Origin: Nostoc sp. XA010
Lineage (GTDB): Bacteria > Cyanobacteriota > Cyanobacteriia > Cyanobacteriales > Nostocaceae
Direction of reading: 5' to 3'
Assembly: GCF_020829625.1 (NCBI RefSeq)
Contig: NZ_JAIVFX010000026.1
Location: 29,466-93,465 of the forward strand
Length of the DNA: 64,000 nucleotides
The translations under genes were made by a program, and so were the position numbers. The notes under the pieces were generated by a model. That model ran no database searches. It worked only from the letters and a program-made list of their open reading frames with translations, and was not told the DNA's origin. This document shows, piece after piece, positions 26,039 to 35,387 of this stretch; the first letter of the stretch is position 1; every line of letters begins with the position of its first letter.

Positions 26039-26064
26039 AAGTTGACAAAAGACTCGTTAGTATA

Positions 26065-26590
26065 TTGACACTCCCTGCTCTAAAGAGACGAGGATTCTTA
26101 GTTCAATAACATGCCTTAAAATTGTCTATCCTTGCGGCAATATTTAAACCTGATACGCGTTCAATCGAACAAAGTGCCGAGTCTAATTTAAACAACCCCA
26201 GTGGGCTTATCTCCCTAAGCGTTAGAGAATCGTTTCTCTAGTTCCCGTATGCCCTACGGTACTTTATAATTAATCAATAAATAGTGTTGTTTTCTGGTAT
26301 GGTGCGCGTTGGCTACTAAGGCTATGTTTATTGTGGTGTTCGCCGCCCACTATCCATTATTATTTCCTAGCCAGTCGTTTTGGGGTTGGTTATCCATTTG
26401 TGCTAGCGGTTATTCTACCTGTGGCATAATCCTACTATAACCTCAAATGTTCATAGAATATTGACGCTGCTTAAAACCACCTGAGTCGTTTTTCATCCCC
26501 TACCTAAAGGACAGAATACGGTACTACGTACCTCTTCTTTAGGGGCTTTTAAACTTCCCAGTCTTTCTTGTAAACAATCTGGTTGCAAAT
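26065..26590 (-). mobile_element. Relic IS200/IS605-type right end with possible omega-RNA region
   Basis: Read on the minus strand, this stretch ends GAACTAAGAATCCTCG, hairpin (CTCT/AGAG), GGGAGTGTCAA at 26065. This is the typical end of cyanobacterial IS200/IS605 elements (from memory of the family). The preceding 300 bases are rich in short inverted repeats and hold no open frame for TnpB. The layout matches the plus-strand relic at 1870-2055. It is probably a tnpB-less or decayed element; exact left end unknown. Confidence 0.5.
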
Positions 26591-26598
26591 GTGATTGA

Positions 26599-29277
26599 GT
26601 GAATTATCCTGCGCCGTCTCCAGAACTTGACTTAGGGTCTATATTTCCCTTTGATCTGGATCAGTTTCAAAAAGAAGCGATCGCGTCCCTAAACGCCGGA
26701 CGCTCCGTAGTCGTATGCGCCCCCACAGGTTCGGGCAAAACATTAGTTGGGGAATACGCTATTTATCGCGCTCTAGCGCGAGGAAAACGTGTATTTTATA
26801 CTACTCCCCTAAAGGCGCTGTCGAATCAAAAATTGCGTGACTTTCGAGAAAAATTCGGGTTTGATCAAGTCGGACTGTTAACTGGAGATGCCTCCATTAA
26901 CAGAGATGCACCGATTTTGGTGATGACCACAGAAATTTTCCGAAATATGCTCTATGGCACACCCATTGGGCAAATCGGCATCTCATTAGTAGACGTTGAA
27001 GCGGTGATACTTGATGAGTGCCACTACATGAACGATCGCCAGCGCGGTACTGTCTGGGAAGAATCAATCATCTATTGTCCCCGTGAAGTGCAACTGGCAG
27101 CCCTCTCAGCAACGGTTGCCAACAGCGATCAACTCACCGATTGGCTAAATCGCGTTCACGGGCCAACTGACCTGATTTACTCCGATTTTCGCCCAGTTCC
27201 CTTGGAATTTCACTTTTGCAATCCCAAAGGGTTATTTCCCCTGCTGAATGATAGCAAAACCAAAATTAACCCCCGCCTTATTCAGAAGAAGAAGGCGAGA
27301 GGGGGAGAAAGGGAGAGGGGAAGAAGTGGTAGACCTGAAGCTCCTGGAATCATTTATACTTTGAGCCAGTTAGAGCAACGGGATATGCTACCAGCGATTT
27401 ACTTCATCTTCAGCCGCCGGGGATGTGATAAAGCTGTGGCGGAAGTGGGGGATTTATGGCTGGTAAATAATGAAGAGTCCCAGATTTTGCGGCAACAGAT
27501 TGATGACTTTTTAGCCCGCAATCCCGAAGCAGGGCGTTCTGGACAAATTGCACCCTTGTACCGAGGAATTGCTGCCCACCACGCCGGAATTTTACCTGCT
27601 TGGAAAGCACTGGTAGAAGAACTATTTCAGCAGGGGCTGATTAAAGTAGTATTCGCTACTGAGACACTGGCGGCAGGAATTAATATGCCCGCCCGGACAA
27701 CGGTAATTTCTACCCTTTCCAAGCGTACCGATACTGGACACCGCCTGTTGAACGCTTCCGAATTCTTGCAAATGGCGGGACGCGCAGGCCGCCGAGGGAT
27801 GGATAAACAAGGTCATGTGGTGACAGTCCAAACTCCTTTTGAAGGAGCCAAAGAAGCGGGGTATTTGGGAACATCCAAGCCAGACCCCCTTGTAAGCCAG
27901 TTTACGCCCAGTTATGGCATGGTACTCAACTTGCTGCAAACACACACCCTAGAGCAAACCAGGGAACTGATAGAACGCAGCTTTGGGCAGTACATGGCCA
28001 CCTTGCATTTAAGACCAGAATACGATGAGATTGCCGAGCTGCAAAACCAATTAGCTCAACTACATGAGCAAATCGCCGCAGTTGATGAAAATGAACTGGC
28101 TATTTATGAGAAATTGCGGCAACGCCTGAAAGTAGAACGCCAGATATTAAAAACTTTGCAAGAGCAAGCGCAGGAAGATAGACAAGAAGAATTGGGGATG
28201 ATGTTGGGATTTGCAGTGTCAGGAACTCTGTTGAGTCTCAAGGGCAAAAACATCACAGTGTCTACACCCGTAACCGCAGTGTTAGTTGGCAAATCGCCTG
28301 GTTCTGGTCAAGCTCCTTACTTGGTATGCTTGGGGCATGATAACCGTTGGTATGTTGCAACGACAGGGGATGTAGTCGATTTGTATGCCGAACTGCCGCG
28401 AATTGAGGTGTCACCTGATTTACTACCACCGCCAGAGATGCCCTTGAAGCCAGGACAGTCGCGCCGGGGTAATCAGGAAACATTTGCGATCGCCGCGCGT
28501 ATTCCCAATCCAATAGAATCTTTGAATTTAGCACCAGAAGTAGCAGAACAACTCAGTCGCACTGCTGCCATCCAAGAGCAATTAGAAGCTCATCCCCTAC
28601 ATCAATCAGGCAATGCTGCCACACTTTTCAAGCGTCGGGCCCGCTATGTCGAACTAGAAGCCGAACTTGAACAGTTGCAAGGGCAAGTAGAGCAACAGTC
28701 ACAACGTCATTGGGAAGAATTTCTCAATTTAATCGCAATTCTCCAACACTTTGGCGCTTTAGATAACTTAGTGCCCACAGTGTTAGGGCGAATCGCTGCC
28801 GCCATTCGAGGCGAGAATGAATTGTGGCTAGGTTTAGTATTCGCTAGTGGTGAATTGGACAACTTAGATCCGCATCATTTAGCCGCCGCCGCCGCCGCTT
28901 TGGTGATGGAAACCCCTCGTCCAGATAGCAAAGTTAACTTTGAGCTTAGTCATGGAGTAGCAGAAGCCTTAGCAAAATTGCGGGGAATTCGCCGCCAAAT
29001 GTTCCAACTACAACGGCGGTATAACGTAGCACTGCCTATATGGTTGGAGTTTGAGTTAATTGCGATCGTGGAACAATGGGCGCTAGGAATGGAGTGGATA
29101 GAACTCTGCGAGAACACCACTTTAGATGAAGGCGACGTGGTGAGAATTTTACGGCGGACGTTGGATTTATTATCACAAATACCCCACGTTCCCCATTTAC
29201 CAGACTCTTTCCAGCGTAATGCCCATCGGGCGATGCAGTTGATTGATAGATTCCCTGTGAATGAGGTGGTTGAATAA
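26599..29277 (+). CDS. Ski2/Mtr4-like superfamily II RNA helicase
   Basis: The 892-residue protein has DExH helicase motifs: FPFDLDQFQKEAI (Q-type), APTGSGKTLVG (motif I), TTPLKALSNQK, DECHYMND (motif II, DEVH-like DECH), SATVAN (motif III), ATETLAAGINMPARTTV and QMAGRAGRRGMD (motif VI). The C-terminal third has arch and DSHCT-like helical parts (EYDEIAELQNQLAQL, LWLGLVFASGELD). It likely unwinds RNA in decay or processing. Start is GTG at 26599. Residues about 227-246 (KKKARGGERERGRSGR) are encoded by a GGGAGAAAGGGAGAGGGG repeat inserted in frame. It is monocistronic. Confidence 0.93.
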   Translation: MNYPAPSPELDLGSIFPFDLDQFQKEAIASLNAGRSVVVCAPTGSGKTLVGEYAIYRALARGKRVFYTTPLKALSNQKLRDFREKFGFDQVGLLTGDASINRDAPILVMTTEIFRNMLYGTPIGQIGISLVDVEAVILDECHYMNDRQRGTVWEESIIYCPREVQLAALSATVANSDQLTDWLNRVHGPTDLIYSDFRPVPLEFHFCNPKGLFPLLNDSKTKINPRLIQKKKARGGERERGRSGRPEAPGIIYTLSQLEQRDMLPAIYFIFSRRGCDKAVAEVGDLWLVNNEESQILRQQIDDFLARNPEAGRSGQIAPLYRGIAAHHAGILPAWKALVEELFQQGLIKVVFATETLAAGINMPARTTVISTLSKRTDTGHRLLNASEFLQMAGRAGRRGMDKQGHVVTVQTPFEGAKEAGYLGTSKPDPLVSQFTPSYGMVLNLLQTHTLEQTRELIERSFGQYMATLHLRPEYDEIAELQNQLAQLHEQIAAVDENELAIYEKLRQRLKVERQILKTLQEQAQEDRQEELGMMLGFAVSGTLLSLKGKNITVSTPVTAVLVGKSPGSGQAPYLVCLGHDNRWYVATTGDVVDLYAELPRIEVSPDLLPPPEMPLKPGQSRRGNQETFAIAARIPNPIESLNLAPEVAEQLSRTAAIQEQLEAHPLHQSGNAATLFKRRARYVELEAELEQLQGQVEQQSQRHWEEFLNLIAILQHFGALDNLVPTVLGRIAAAIRGENELWLGLVFASGELDNLDPHHLAAAAAALVMETPRPDSKVNFELSHGVAEALAKLRGIRRQMFQLQRRYNVALPIWLEFELIAIVEQWALGMEWIELCENTTLDEGDVVRILRRTLDLLSQIPHVPHLPDSFQRNAHRAMQLIDRFPVNEVVE

Positions 29278-29308
29278 ACAGGACGCTTTTAAGCAAAACT
29301 AGACACGC

Positions 29309-29338
29309 TGTAGGGGTAATTCATGAATTGCCCCTACA
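29309..29338. repeat. Short palindromic repeat (TGTAGGGG arms)
   Basis: TGTAGGGG and CCCCTACA enclose an AATTCATGAATT core. It is an almost perfect 30-base palindrome after the helicase gene, and may act as a terminator. Confidence 0.6.
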
Positions 29339-29411
29339 AACTGCCCCAAGAATGAATTTAGATTTGACCAAATATATAGTAGTACGATGTCCAAGCTAGT
29401 TTTGAAGGTTT

Positions 29412-29460
29412 GTAGTAAGGACTTTAGTGCTTAAAAGATAAGGACTAAAGTCCTTACTAC
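29412..29460. repeat. 17-bp perfect inverted repeat (GTAGTAAGGACTTTAGT arms)
   Basis: The arms at 29412-29428 and 29444-29460 are exact complements around a 15-base loop. It is a small palindromic element in a gene-free gap. A 33-bp dispersed repeat (copy 2 of 861-893) follows at 29469-29501. Confidence 0.7.
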
Positions 29461-29468
29461 GAACTTAG

Positions 29469-29501
29469 TTACCTATTAATTTAAACTTGACAGACTAGTA
29501 G
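29469..29501 (+). repeat. 33-bp dispersed repeat, copy 2
   Basis: See the first copy at 861-893. Thirty of 33 bases match by eye, and both end in ACTAGTAG. Confidence 0.55.
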
Positions 29502-29604
29502 TGGTACTTAGTTAAAAATGCTTTTTTGGTTTCGTATATATTCTATACATGATTAATCACGCGTATCTAACAGAAGTTATAGTCGCTAGAAGCGCTATTC
29601 AATC

Positions 29605-29979
29605 TTAATACACTAAGTTTCCAGTACCGCGTAACTGACGCAAAGAATTCAAACAAAATGGACAGTCACATTTAAACAAGTTAATTGCAGCATCGCTTTC
29701 CTCCTCAGTAAAGTCCAACATGGCAATATTCTCATCTGATACTGATGTGGCAATGGTTGAGGAACGTGTAGAGGTATATGTTTGTTTTCTCTCTGAATCT
29801 CGAATGCACACAAAATCTGTTCCACCATGTGGGTTAGTGATACAGGTACGACCGTCTTGTGTGTGCATTATTCGCTGAGTAATACTAGCATGGGCAGGGT
29901 TAAATACTGCCAGCGTAGACATCATCGACACAAAGATTGAGGAAGTGGAAAGCAAATTCAGAAGAATTTTTTTGTTCAT
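29605..29979 (-). CDS. Secreted small protein with a CxCxxC motif
   Basis: This 124-residue protein has a signal peptide (MNKKILLNLLSTSSIFVSM... ending PAHA). A pair of Cys lies near the middle (TCITNP and FVCIRD), and a C-terminal CDCPFCLNSLRQL is present. The CxCxxC cluster suggests metal binding or disulfide exchange, but no thioredoxin fold can be claimed. Family not recognised. The neighbours are a helicase on one side and a metal ATPase on the other, separated by more than 300 bases each way. Confidence 0.7.
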   Translation of the reverse strand: MNKKILLNLLSTSSIFVSMMSTLAVFNPAHASITQRIMHTQDGRTCITNPHGGTDFVCIRDSERKQTYTSTRSSTIATSVSDENIAMLDFTEEESDAAINLFKCDCPFCLNSLRQLRGTGNLVY

Positions 29980-30516
29980 AAATTTCCTTGAGAAAATTGT
30001 CTACTAGTTTAGGGTATTCGATTCACTTTCAAACTTCAAGTGAATTTTTCCTAAGAATAGCTAGGCTGACACTTGTTACCCAAAAATTTTCCTGAGCTAC
30101 CCAGTTTGACCGCAAATTAGTTGCTACAGCAGAATTCAGAAGTCAGACATCAAGCCTGTCTGACTTTAAAACCTAAATTGTGTATTTCAGCAAATTTAAA
30201 TCCGCTTTATATCCCCAAGATGATTATTGTTGGCTTGATGTCAGGAGATATTTTCCTTTGAAATCTTATGCAGAGCGATAAATCGCTCACTACGAACAAA
30301 ATTCATGTCGTACATTATTGTATACAACTAAGAATCAGCATAGCTATCTTTAGAAGCTTAAAAAGCTTAATTTTAGCTAAAAATAGGATAAATATTTAGC
30401 AATAAGTTTTATATAGATTCTCGTTCTTAAATTATCAACTTGTAAAAAGTTATTTTTTTCATTACATTTGGAAAAAGGCTCATATATTAAGTAATTTACT
30501 AGCCTCAACACAAAAA
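29980..30516. other. Long AT-rich leader of the metal ATPase
   Basis: There is no gene or clear RNA. It contains a TCGTTCTTAAATTATC stretch and an ACATCAAGCCTGTCTGAC repeat; no Zur-, SmtB- or MerR-type dyad is apparent. Confidence 0.4.
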
Positions 30517-32493
30517 ATGAAGCGGAAAGTACATTCAGAATCTTCAGGTTGTTGCAACTGTGAACATGACCATCACGAGAATCATAATCATGATGAGAAT
30601 CATAACCATGACCACAATCACGATCACGGTGGAGAATTCAATCTGAAAGATGAAATATTGCCTTTGATAGCAATTTTAAGTTTATATGCGCCTGGTGTAA
30701 TTTTTGAAAATCAATTACACAATACATTCTACTCAATAGGTGAATATCTGCTGTTTATCCCTGCTTATTTATTAAGTGGATGGAGTGTTTTAAAAACTGC
30801 TGGGCGCAATATCCTCAAAGGTAGAATATTCGATGAAACGTTTTTAATGGCAGTAGCGACACTAGGGGCGATCGCAATTCATAAGTTACCCGAAGCTGTC
30901 GGAGTCATGTTATTTTATAAAATCGGAGAATTGTTTCAAGATATTGCCGTTAGTCGTTCCCGTAATTCCATCAAAGCTTTATTAGAAGTACGTCCAGACT
31001 ATGCCAATATTCAAACAGAGGGAGAATTAAAAAAAGTATCCCCAAATACAGTAAATATTGGAGATATTATCGTCGTCAAACCTGGAGAAAAGATTCCCTT
31101 AGATGGTGAGATTATAGATGGGAATTCTCAAGTCGATACATCTGCATTAACTGGAGAATCTGTACCGCGATCGGTGAGGCTATCTGAGACAGTTTTGGCT
31201 GGGATGATTAATAAAATGGGTGTTCTCAGCATTAGAGTAACAAAACTATTTGATGACTCTTCCATTGCCAAGATTTTAGACTTGGTGCAAAATGCCAAAA
31301 GTAAAAAAGCAGAAACAGAAAAATTTATTACTAAATTTGCCCGATATTACACGCCAATAGTAGTTTTTACATCTCTAGCAGTTGCACTATTACCTCCTTT
31401 ATTTATTGCTGGTGCAACTTCTTCTGAATGGGTTTATCGCGCCTTAATTTTACTAGTTATCTCCTGTCCCTGTGGATTAGTTATCAGTATTCCCTTAGGT
31501 TACTTTGGAGGCGTAGGAGGTGCAGCTAAACGTGGTATTTTGATTAAAGGCTCTACTTTTTTAGATGCTTTAAATGCAGTGAATACAGTTGTTTTTGATA
31601 AAACTGGAACGTTAACTTACGGTGTATTTAAAGTAACAGAAATAGTACCATCAAATGGCTACCTTGAACAAGAATTACTGCAATTAGCCGCCAAAGTAGA
31701 ATTGCACTCAAATCATCCCATCGCTCAATCTATCCGCAAAGCTTATGGTGGAAAAATTGATGAATTTGATATGAGAGATTATGAAGAGATCGCAGGTTAT
31801 GGAATTAAAGCCAAGGTTGAAAATAAAGTAGTGATAGCGGGAAGCGATCGCTTATTACATAAAGAGAATATTGCTCATGATAATTGCCAGTTAGAAGGAA
31901 CAGTTATTCATCTAGCAGTAGATAATATTTACGCTGGGTATATTGTCATTGCTGATGAAGTGAAAGAAGATGCAAGACTTGCTATTCAAGCACTCAAGGG
32001 AATGGGTGTAGAGAGAACAGTAATGTTGACAGGAGATAATCAAGCGATCGCATCCCGCATTGCTGAACAGCTAGGTATAGATGCTTATGAAGCAGAGTTA
32101 TTACCCGAAGAAAAAGTCAATGCCATTGAGAAGTTACTCAGCACCGTTAGTAAGCATAGTAAAGTTGCCTTTGTTGGGGATGGCATTAATGATGCGCCAG
32201 TGATTGCTAGAGCAGATGTTGGTATAGCAATGGGTGGGTTAGGCTCAGATGCAGCGATCGAAACTGCCGACATTGTGATTATGACAGATGCACCCTCAAA
32301 AGTGGCAGAAGCAATACAAATTGCCAGGAAAACCCGTACAATTGTTTGGCAAAATATCGCTTTTGCGTTAGCAATTAAAGGTGTATTCATTGGATTGGGT
32401 ATTTTAGGCGTAGCGACAATGTGGGAAGCTGTATTTGCTGATGTGGGAGTAGCTTTACTTGCAATTTTCAACGCAACTAGAGTGATGAAATAA
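30517..32493 (+). CDS. P1B-type heavy-metal ATPase with a His-rich N-terminus
   Basis: This 658-residue metal-transporting P-type ATPase shows TGES (ALTGESVP), the metal-site helix SCPCGLVISIP, the phosphorylation motif DKTGTLT (Asp), HSNHPIA, MLTGDN and GDGINDAP. In place of a ferredoxin-like metal domain, the N-terminus (about residues 10-40) is a His/Asp/Asn-rich stretch with EHDHHENHNHD character plus a CCNC. CPCG together with the His-rich tail points to divalent cations such as Zn or Cd (inference). No regulator adjoins. A MerR gene lies about 2.9 kb downstream, past the Rieske gene. Confidence 0.93.
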   Translation: MKRKVHSESSGCCNCEHDHHENHNHDENHNHDHNHDHGGEFNLKDEILPLIAILSLYAPGVIFENQLHNTFYSIGEYLLFIPAYLLSGWSVLKTAGRNILKGRIFDETFLMAVATLGAIAIHKLPEAVGVMLFYKIGELFQDIAVSRSRNSIKALLEVRPDYANIQTEGELKKVSPNTVNIGDIIVVKPGEKIPLDGEIIDGNSQVDTSALTGESVPRSVRLSETVLAGMINKMGVLSIRVTKLFDDSSIAKILDLVQNAKSKKAETEKFITKFARYYTPIVVFTSLAVALLPPLFIAGATSSEWVYRALILLVISCPCGLVISIPLGYFGGVGGAAKRGILIKGSTFLDALNAVNTVVFDKTGTLTYGVFKVTEIVPSNGYLEQELLQLAAKVELHSNHPIAQSIRKAYGGKIDEFDMRDYEEIAGYGIKAKVENKVVIAGSDRLLHKENIAHDNCQLEGTVIHLAVDNIYAGYIVIADEVKEDARLAIQALKGMGVERTVMLTGDNQAIASRIAEQLGIDAYEAELLPEEKVNAIEKLLSTVSKHSKVAFVGDGINDAPVIARADVGIAMGGLGSDAAIETADIVIMTDAPSKVAEAIQIARKTRTIVWQNIAFALAIKGVFIGLGILGVATMWEAVFADVGVALLAIFNATRVMK

Positions 32494-32604
32494 AGTTATT
32501 GAGAAATCGGGAATCCGTAATTGGGAAATTGTAGAAGTTAAAGCTGAAAAGTAATGATTGAATATATTGAATACTCCCAAATCGGATTCTCCCAGAGGTA
32601 GGCT

Positions 32605-33300
32605 GTGAACCCATCTATTAAAGGTATCGCTATGGCTGCGTTAGCTTTACTATTAACTAACCCAGTAGTTGCATTACCCCAGAAAACTAATCAACCGCTA
32701 AATAATTCGCGATGTCTAACGACAAGCCTCTGCGCGTCTACGCAACCCTCAAAAAACACCTTAATCGTTCCTGGGGAAAGAGTTGGGCCGATAACACGCA
32801 CAACTACCAAGCAAGATTTAGTCAAACTGTTTGGTGCATCTCATCTCGTTCATAAAACTATCTCTGGTGCTGAAGGAATGGGTAGTTTTGCAGCTACTCA
32901 GGTAAACCTAAATCAGGGGCGTTCTCTGTTAGTAGTTTGGAGTGATAATACTCGTACAAAACCTCTAGATGTGCGTAACCTGGCTTGGGCTTGGAAAACC
33001 CGCGAAGGTATCGGCGTTGGAACCCCATTGAGCGAATTACGCAAGAAGTTAGGTGATTTTAAACTCTATGGATTGGCGTGGGACTACGGCGGTACTATTT
33101 TGTTAGATAGTAGCCGATTATCCCGCTATCAGGGCAAACTCATCCTACGAGTAGATACTGATCCTAATGCTGCTCAGAAATATCCTAATGACTACCAAGC
33201 GGTGTCTGGGGATAGTACTTTTTCTTCTAGCAATCCCCATTGGAAACCTTTGGGAATCAGGTTAGCAGAAATTATTGTTTTATTGAATCCAAGTCAGTGA
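32605..33300 (+). CDS. Secreted hypothetical protein
   Basis: This 231-residue protein starts with GTG at 32605 (GAGGTAGGCT upstream). It has a signal peptide (IAMAALALLLTNPVVALPQ). The mature part contains GERVGPITRTTTKQDLVKLFG and GVGTPLSELRKKLGDFKLYGLAWDYGG (as short motifs), resembling small cyanobacterial periplasmic proteins, but I recognise no named family. Residues about 36-50 (CLTTSLCASTQPS) are encoded by a CGACAAGCCTCTGCGCGTCTACGC repeat also found near 22810, so this segment was probably inserted. Its TGA overlaps the next start. Confidence 0.8.
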   Translation: MNPSIKGIAMAALALLLTNPVVALPQKTNQPLNNSRCLTTSLCASTQPSKNTLIVPGERVGPITRTTTKQDLVKLFGASHLVHKTISGAEGMGSFAATQVNLNQGRSLLVVWSDNTRTKPLDVRNLAWAWKTREGIGVGTPLSELRKKLGDFKLYGLAWDYGGTILLDSSRLSRYQGKLILRVDTDPNAAQKYPNDYQAVSGDSTFSSSNPHWKPLGIRLAEIIVLLNPSQ

Positions 33301-33548
33301 TAGCCGTTTCACATTTACACGGCACTTACAAATCTATAGATTATAAAAGGCGATCGCAACAAAAACTAGACGCACTTCAGACAGAATTTGACATCCGCAA
33401 CGAGAAGTTAAAGCAGATGAAGAAAGCTGTAGCTATTGAGACTGGTACGGCGGTAAAGTTTCAATTAGAACAGCTTCTTGATGAAAAGGCAAAACTGGCA
33501 TATCTTAGCGATGAGCTAGATAAATTTCAGTCTGTATTGCAACCATAA
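33297..33548 (+). CDS. Small coiled-coil protein
   Basis: The 83-residue product has a heptad-like helical core (QQKLDALQTEFDIRNEKLKQ, QLEQLLDEKAKLAYLSDELDK). This resembles the helical N-terminal module that precedes ATPase or CHAT domains in cyanobacterial signalling proteins, here alone (family resemblance from memory). The chosen start is GTG 33297, which overlaps the upstream TGA in a GTGA junction, showing translational coupling. A longer frame from 33240 is possible but overlaps the upstream gene by 61 bases. Confidence 0.6.
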   Translation: MIAVSHLHGTYKSIDYKRRSQQKLDALQTEFDIRNEKLKQMKKAVAIETGTAVKFQLEQLLDEKAKLAYLSDELDKFQSVLQP

Positions 33549-33706
33549 AACTAGGTAAATATACAGTTATTTGGCTGATGAAAATCAGGATTTTCTGACC
33601 CAGAAAATAAGGAAAACATAGATATTAACTTAATTGGTGTTTGTTTATACTATTTCAAACTTTTGTAGTGGTTATACTCATAACTTAGGTTCTACCTGGG
33701 AATTAG

Positions 33707-33732
33707 GAAGTGGCTTTGCCACTTCTTTTTAT
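33707..33732 (+). terminator. Rho-independent terminator
   Basis: GAAGTGGC, loop TTT, GCCACTTC, then TTTTTATTTATTT. It is strong and lies about 160 bases past the coiled-coil gene; a short frame spanning it is spurious. Confidence 0.85.
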
Positions 33733-33837
33733 TTATTTGCTAGCCCAGTAAAAAATAAATTAAAAGTTCAAAGTAATTTCATTGAGCTTTTATTAATTGT
33801 TATACCATTTGACAAAATACCTGCTATACCTACATTT

Positions 33838-33966
33838 TTAGGGACGTACAGATGTACGCCCCTAGAGGCGATTCATTTGTTGCAAAGATTGTTGACAATG
33901 CTATGATTTCGTGTGCATTTAATTGATCTACCAGCTTGAGGGAATTCTGGGCATATAGACACGATT
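33838..33966. other. Spacer with a TAGGGACGTACA hairpin
   Basis: TAGGGACGTACA and TGTACGCCCCTA form an imperfect hairpin near 33839-33866. Nothing else is seen before the convergent Rieske gene. Confidence 0.4.
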
Positions 33967-35055
33967 TTAATCATTACTCATTTTATCTTGCCATCTCTCA
34001 CGCTTGGGCTTGCTTTCCACATCGCGCGATCGCGCTTCTTGCCAAGTCTCCCACATTAGGGATTGCTGTTTTTCAACATGGTTAATAAACTGTATGATTG
34101 GCTGATCTATTTTGATGGGAGTTTTGAAATCGAACTTAATTGTTTGGACAATCTTAATATCACCCATAAGAAAGAACTTACCTGCAATCTTAGTCAGCCA
34201 TATCACAACTCGATTACATAACCAACCAAAAAATCCTTTACGTTTTTTAGTAAGTAACAGGATTTGTCCTTCAGCTTTTCCGCCTTCGTGGAGGCGAACT
34301 GCAAACATCATGTGGACATGGAAGAAATCGGGGCCAAGCGTCACAATGACAATGCTCCCGTACCAATAGCAAACGCTGTAAGTTATGGCCTTTTTGTAGA
34401 AAAGACGGATGAGCTTAATGAAAAAGAAATTGTCTTTGATGGGTGTAATATTACTGAAAATAATCGCATTCTCGTTCAGTTCCTGTCCGTCAAAAATAAT
34501 TTCTATTGGCAGTTCGTGAACTGTATTAAAGTGTTGAGCATCAATGGCATTAATCATCACCACACTGGGGTGACAGTTCATTAAAAAGTGAGAATCGATG
34601 GCGACATCACACTCTTCTTGTTCCAACTCTGGAACAAAAGGTAGAGGTTGTTGTGGGATTTCTCCAGTCCAAACCCAAATCATCCCGTACTTCTCAGCAG
34701 TGGGCCAAGTTTGTAATTTTAAGGAAGGTGGTGTATTTAAACATGGAATATCAATACACATTCCTTCAGCATCAAACTTCCAGTGGTGGAAAAAACAACG
34801 TAGTGCATTACCCTCAACTTTCCCTTCAGCAAGGTGAGCGCCCATGTGGGGACAGTAGGCATCAAAGGTAGCTACTCTTTTGTCTTTACCACGGTAAATC
34901 ACTAGTTCTCTGCCCAAAATCGTGACAGGTTTTACTTCACCTACCCGCAGATTTCTAGAGGGTATTACCCAATACCATCCCTCAATAAAATGCTCTGGAT
35001 TATTGAAGTTTTTAGGTTTACGGGTTGAGCTAAAAGTCTGTGAGTTGAGATTCAT
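33967..35055 (-). CDS. Rieske non-haem iron oxygenase
   Basis: The 362-residue protein has an N-terminal Rieske 2Fe-2S domain with CPHMGAHL and CFFHHWKFD (C-x-H, 17 residues, C-x2-H). A mononuclear iron site follows in the motif D-A-Q-H-F-N-T-V-H (about residues 180-188). This layout fits the KshA/Neverland or pheophorbide-oxygenase-like group of oxygenases. The substrate is unknown; no reductase gene is near. It is divergent from the MerR gene across a 332-base AT-rich gap. Confidence 0.9.
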   Translation of the reverse strand: MNLNSQTFSSTRKPKNFNNPEHFIEGWYWVIPSRNLRVGEVKPVTILGRELVIYRGKDKRVATFDAYCPHMGAHLAEGKVEGNALRCFFHHWKFDAEGMCIDIPCLNTPPSLKLQTWPTAEKYGMIWVWTGEIPQQPLPFVPELEQEECDVAIDSHFLMNCHPSVVMINAIDAQHFNTVHELPIEIIFDGQELNENAIIFSNITPIKDNFFFIKLIRLFYKKAITYSVCYWYGSIVIVTLGPDFFHVHMMFAVRLHEGGKAEGQILLLTKKRKGFFGWLCNRVVIWLTKIAGKFFLMGDIKIVQTIKFDFKTPIKIDQPIIQFINHVEKQQSLMWETWQEARSRDVESKPKRERWQDKMSND

Positions 35056-35387
35056 TTTTATGGTTTCACTTGAGGTGAAGCTGTTAATCTAGAAGTAACA
35101 TGATAACTAGGAAAAAACAGTTACTTTCAGTACCATGAGAAACAGTTAACCAATTAATGAAGCAAATTAGAGAGAGAAAATATTGAGTTAAGTTTATTGA
35201 AAATGTTAAAATTATTCTAGCCAAATCTCAGCCCATGTAAGCTAATATCCATTAAAAATAGATATTTGAAAAATCACAACCTAGTAATATCTCTAATCAA
35301 ATAAAAAATAAACTACTGACACCAGCATTTGGATAAACTCTTAAATGAGTTAACAAATAGAAAAATATGTAATAATAATTACAATAG
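35056..35387. other. AT-rich divergent promoter region
   Basis: It lies between the Rieske and merR genes. No clear dyad is seen; it must hold both promoters. Confidence 0.4.

Noticed and set aside
33634..33906. 90-residue frame
   Set aside because: It crosses a strong terminator and hairpins, so it is noncoding.
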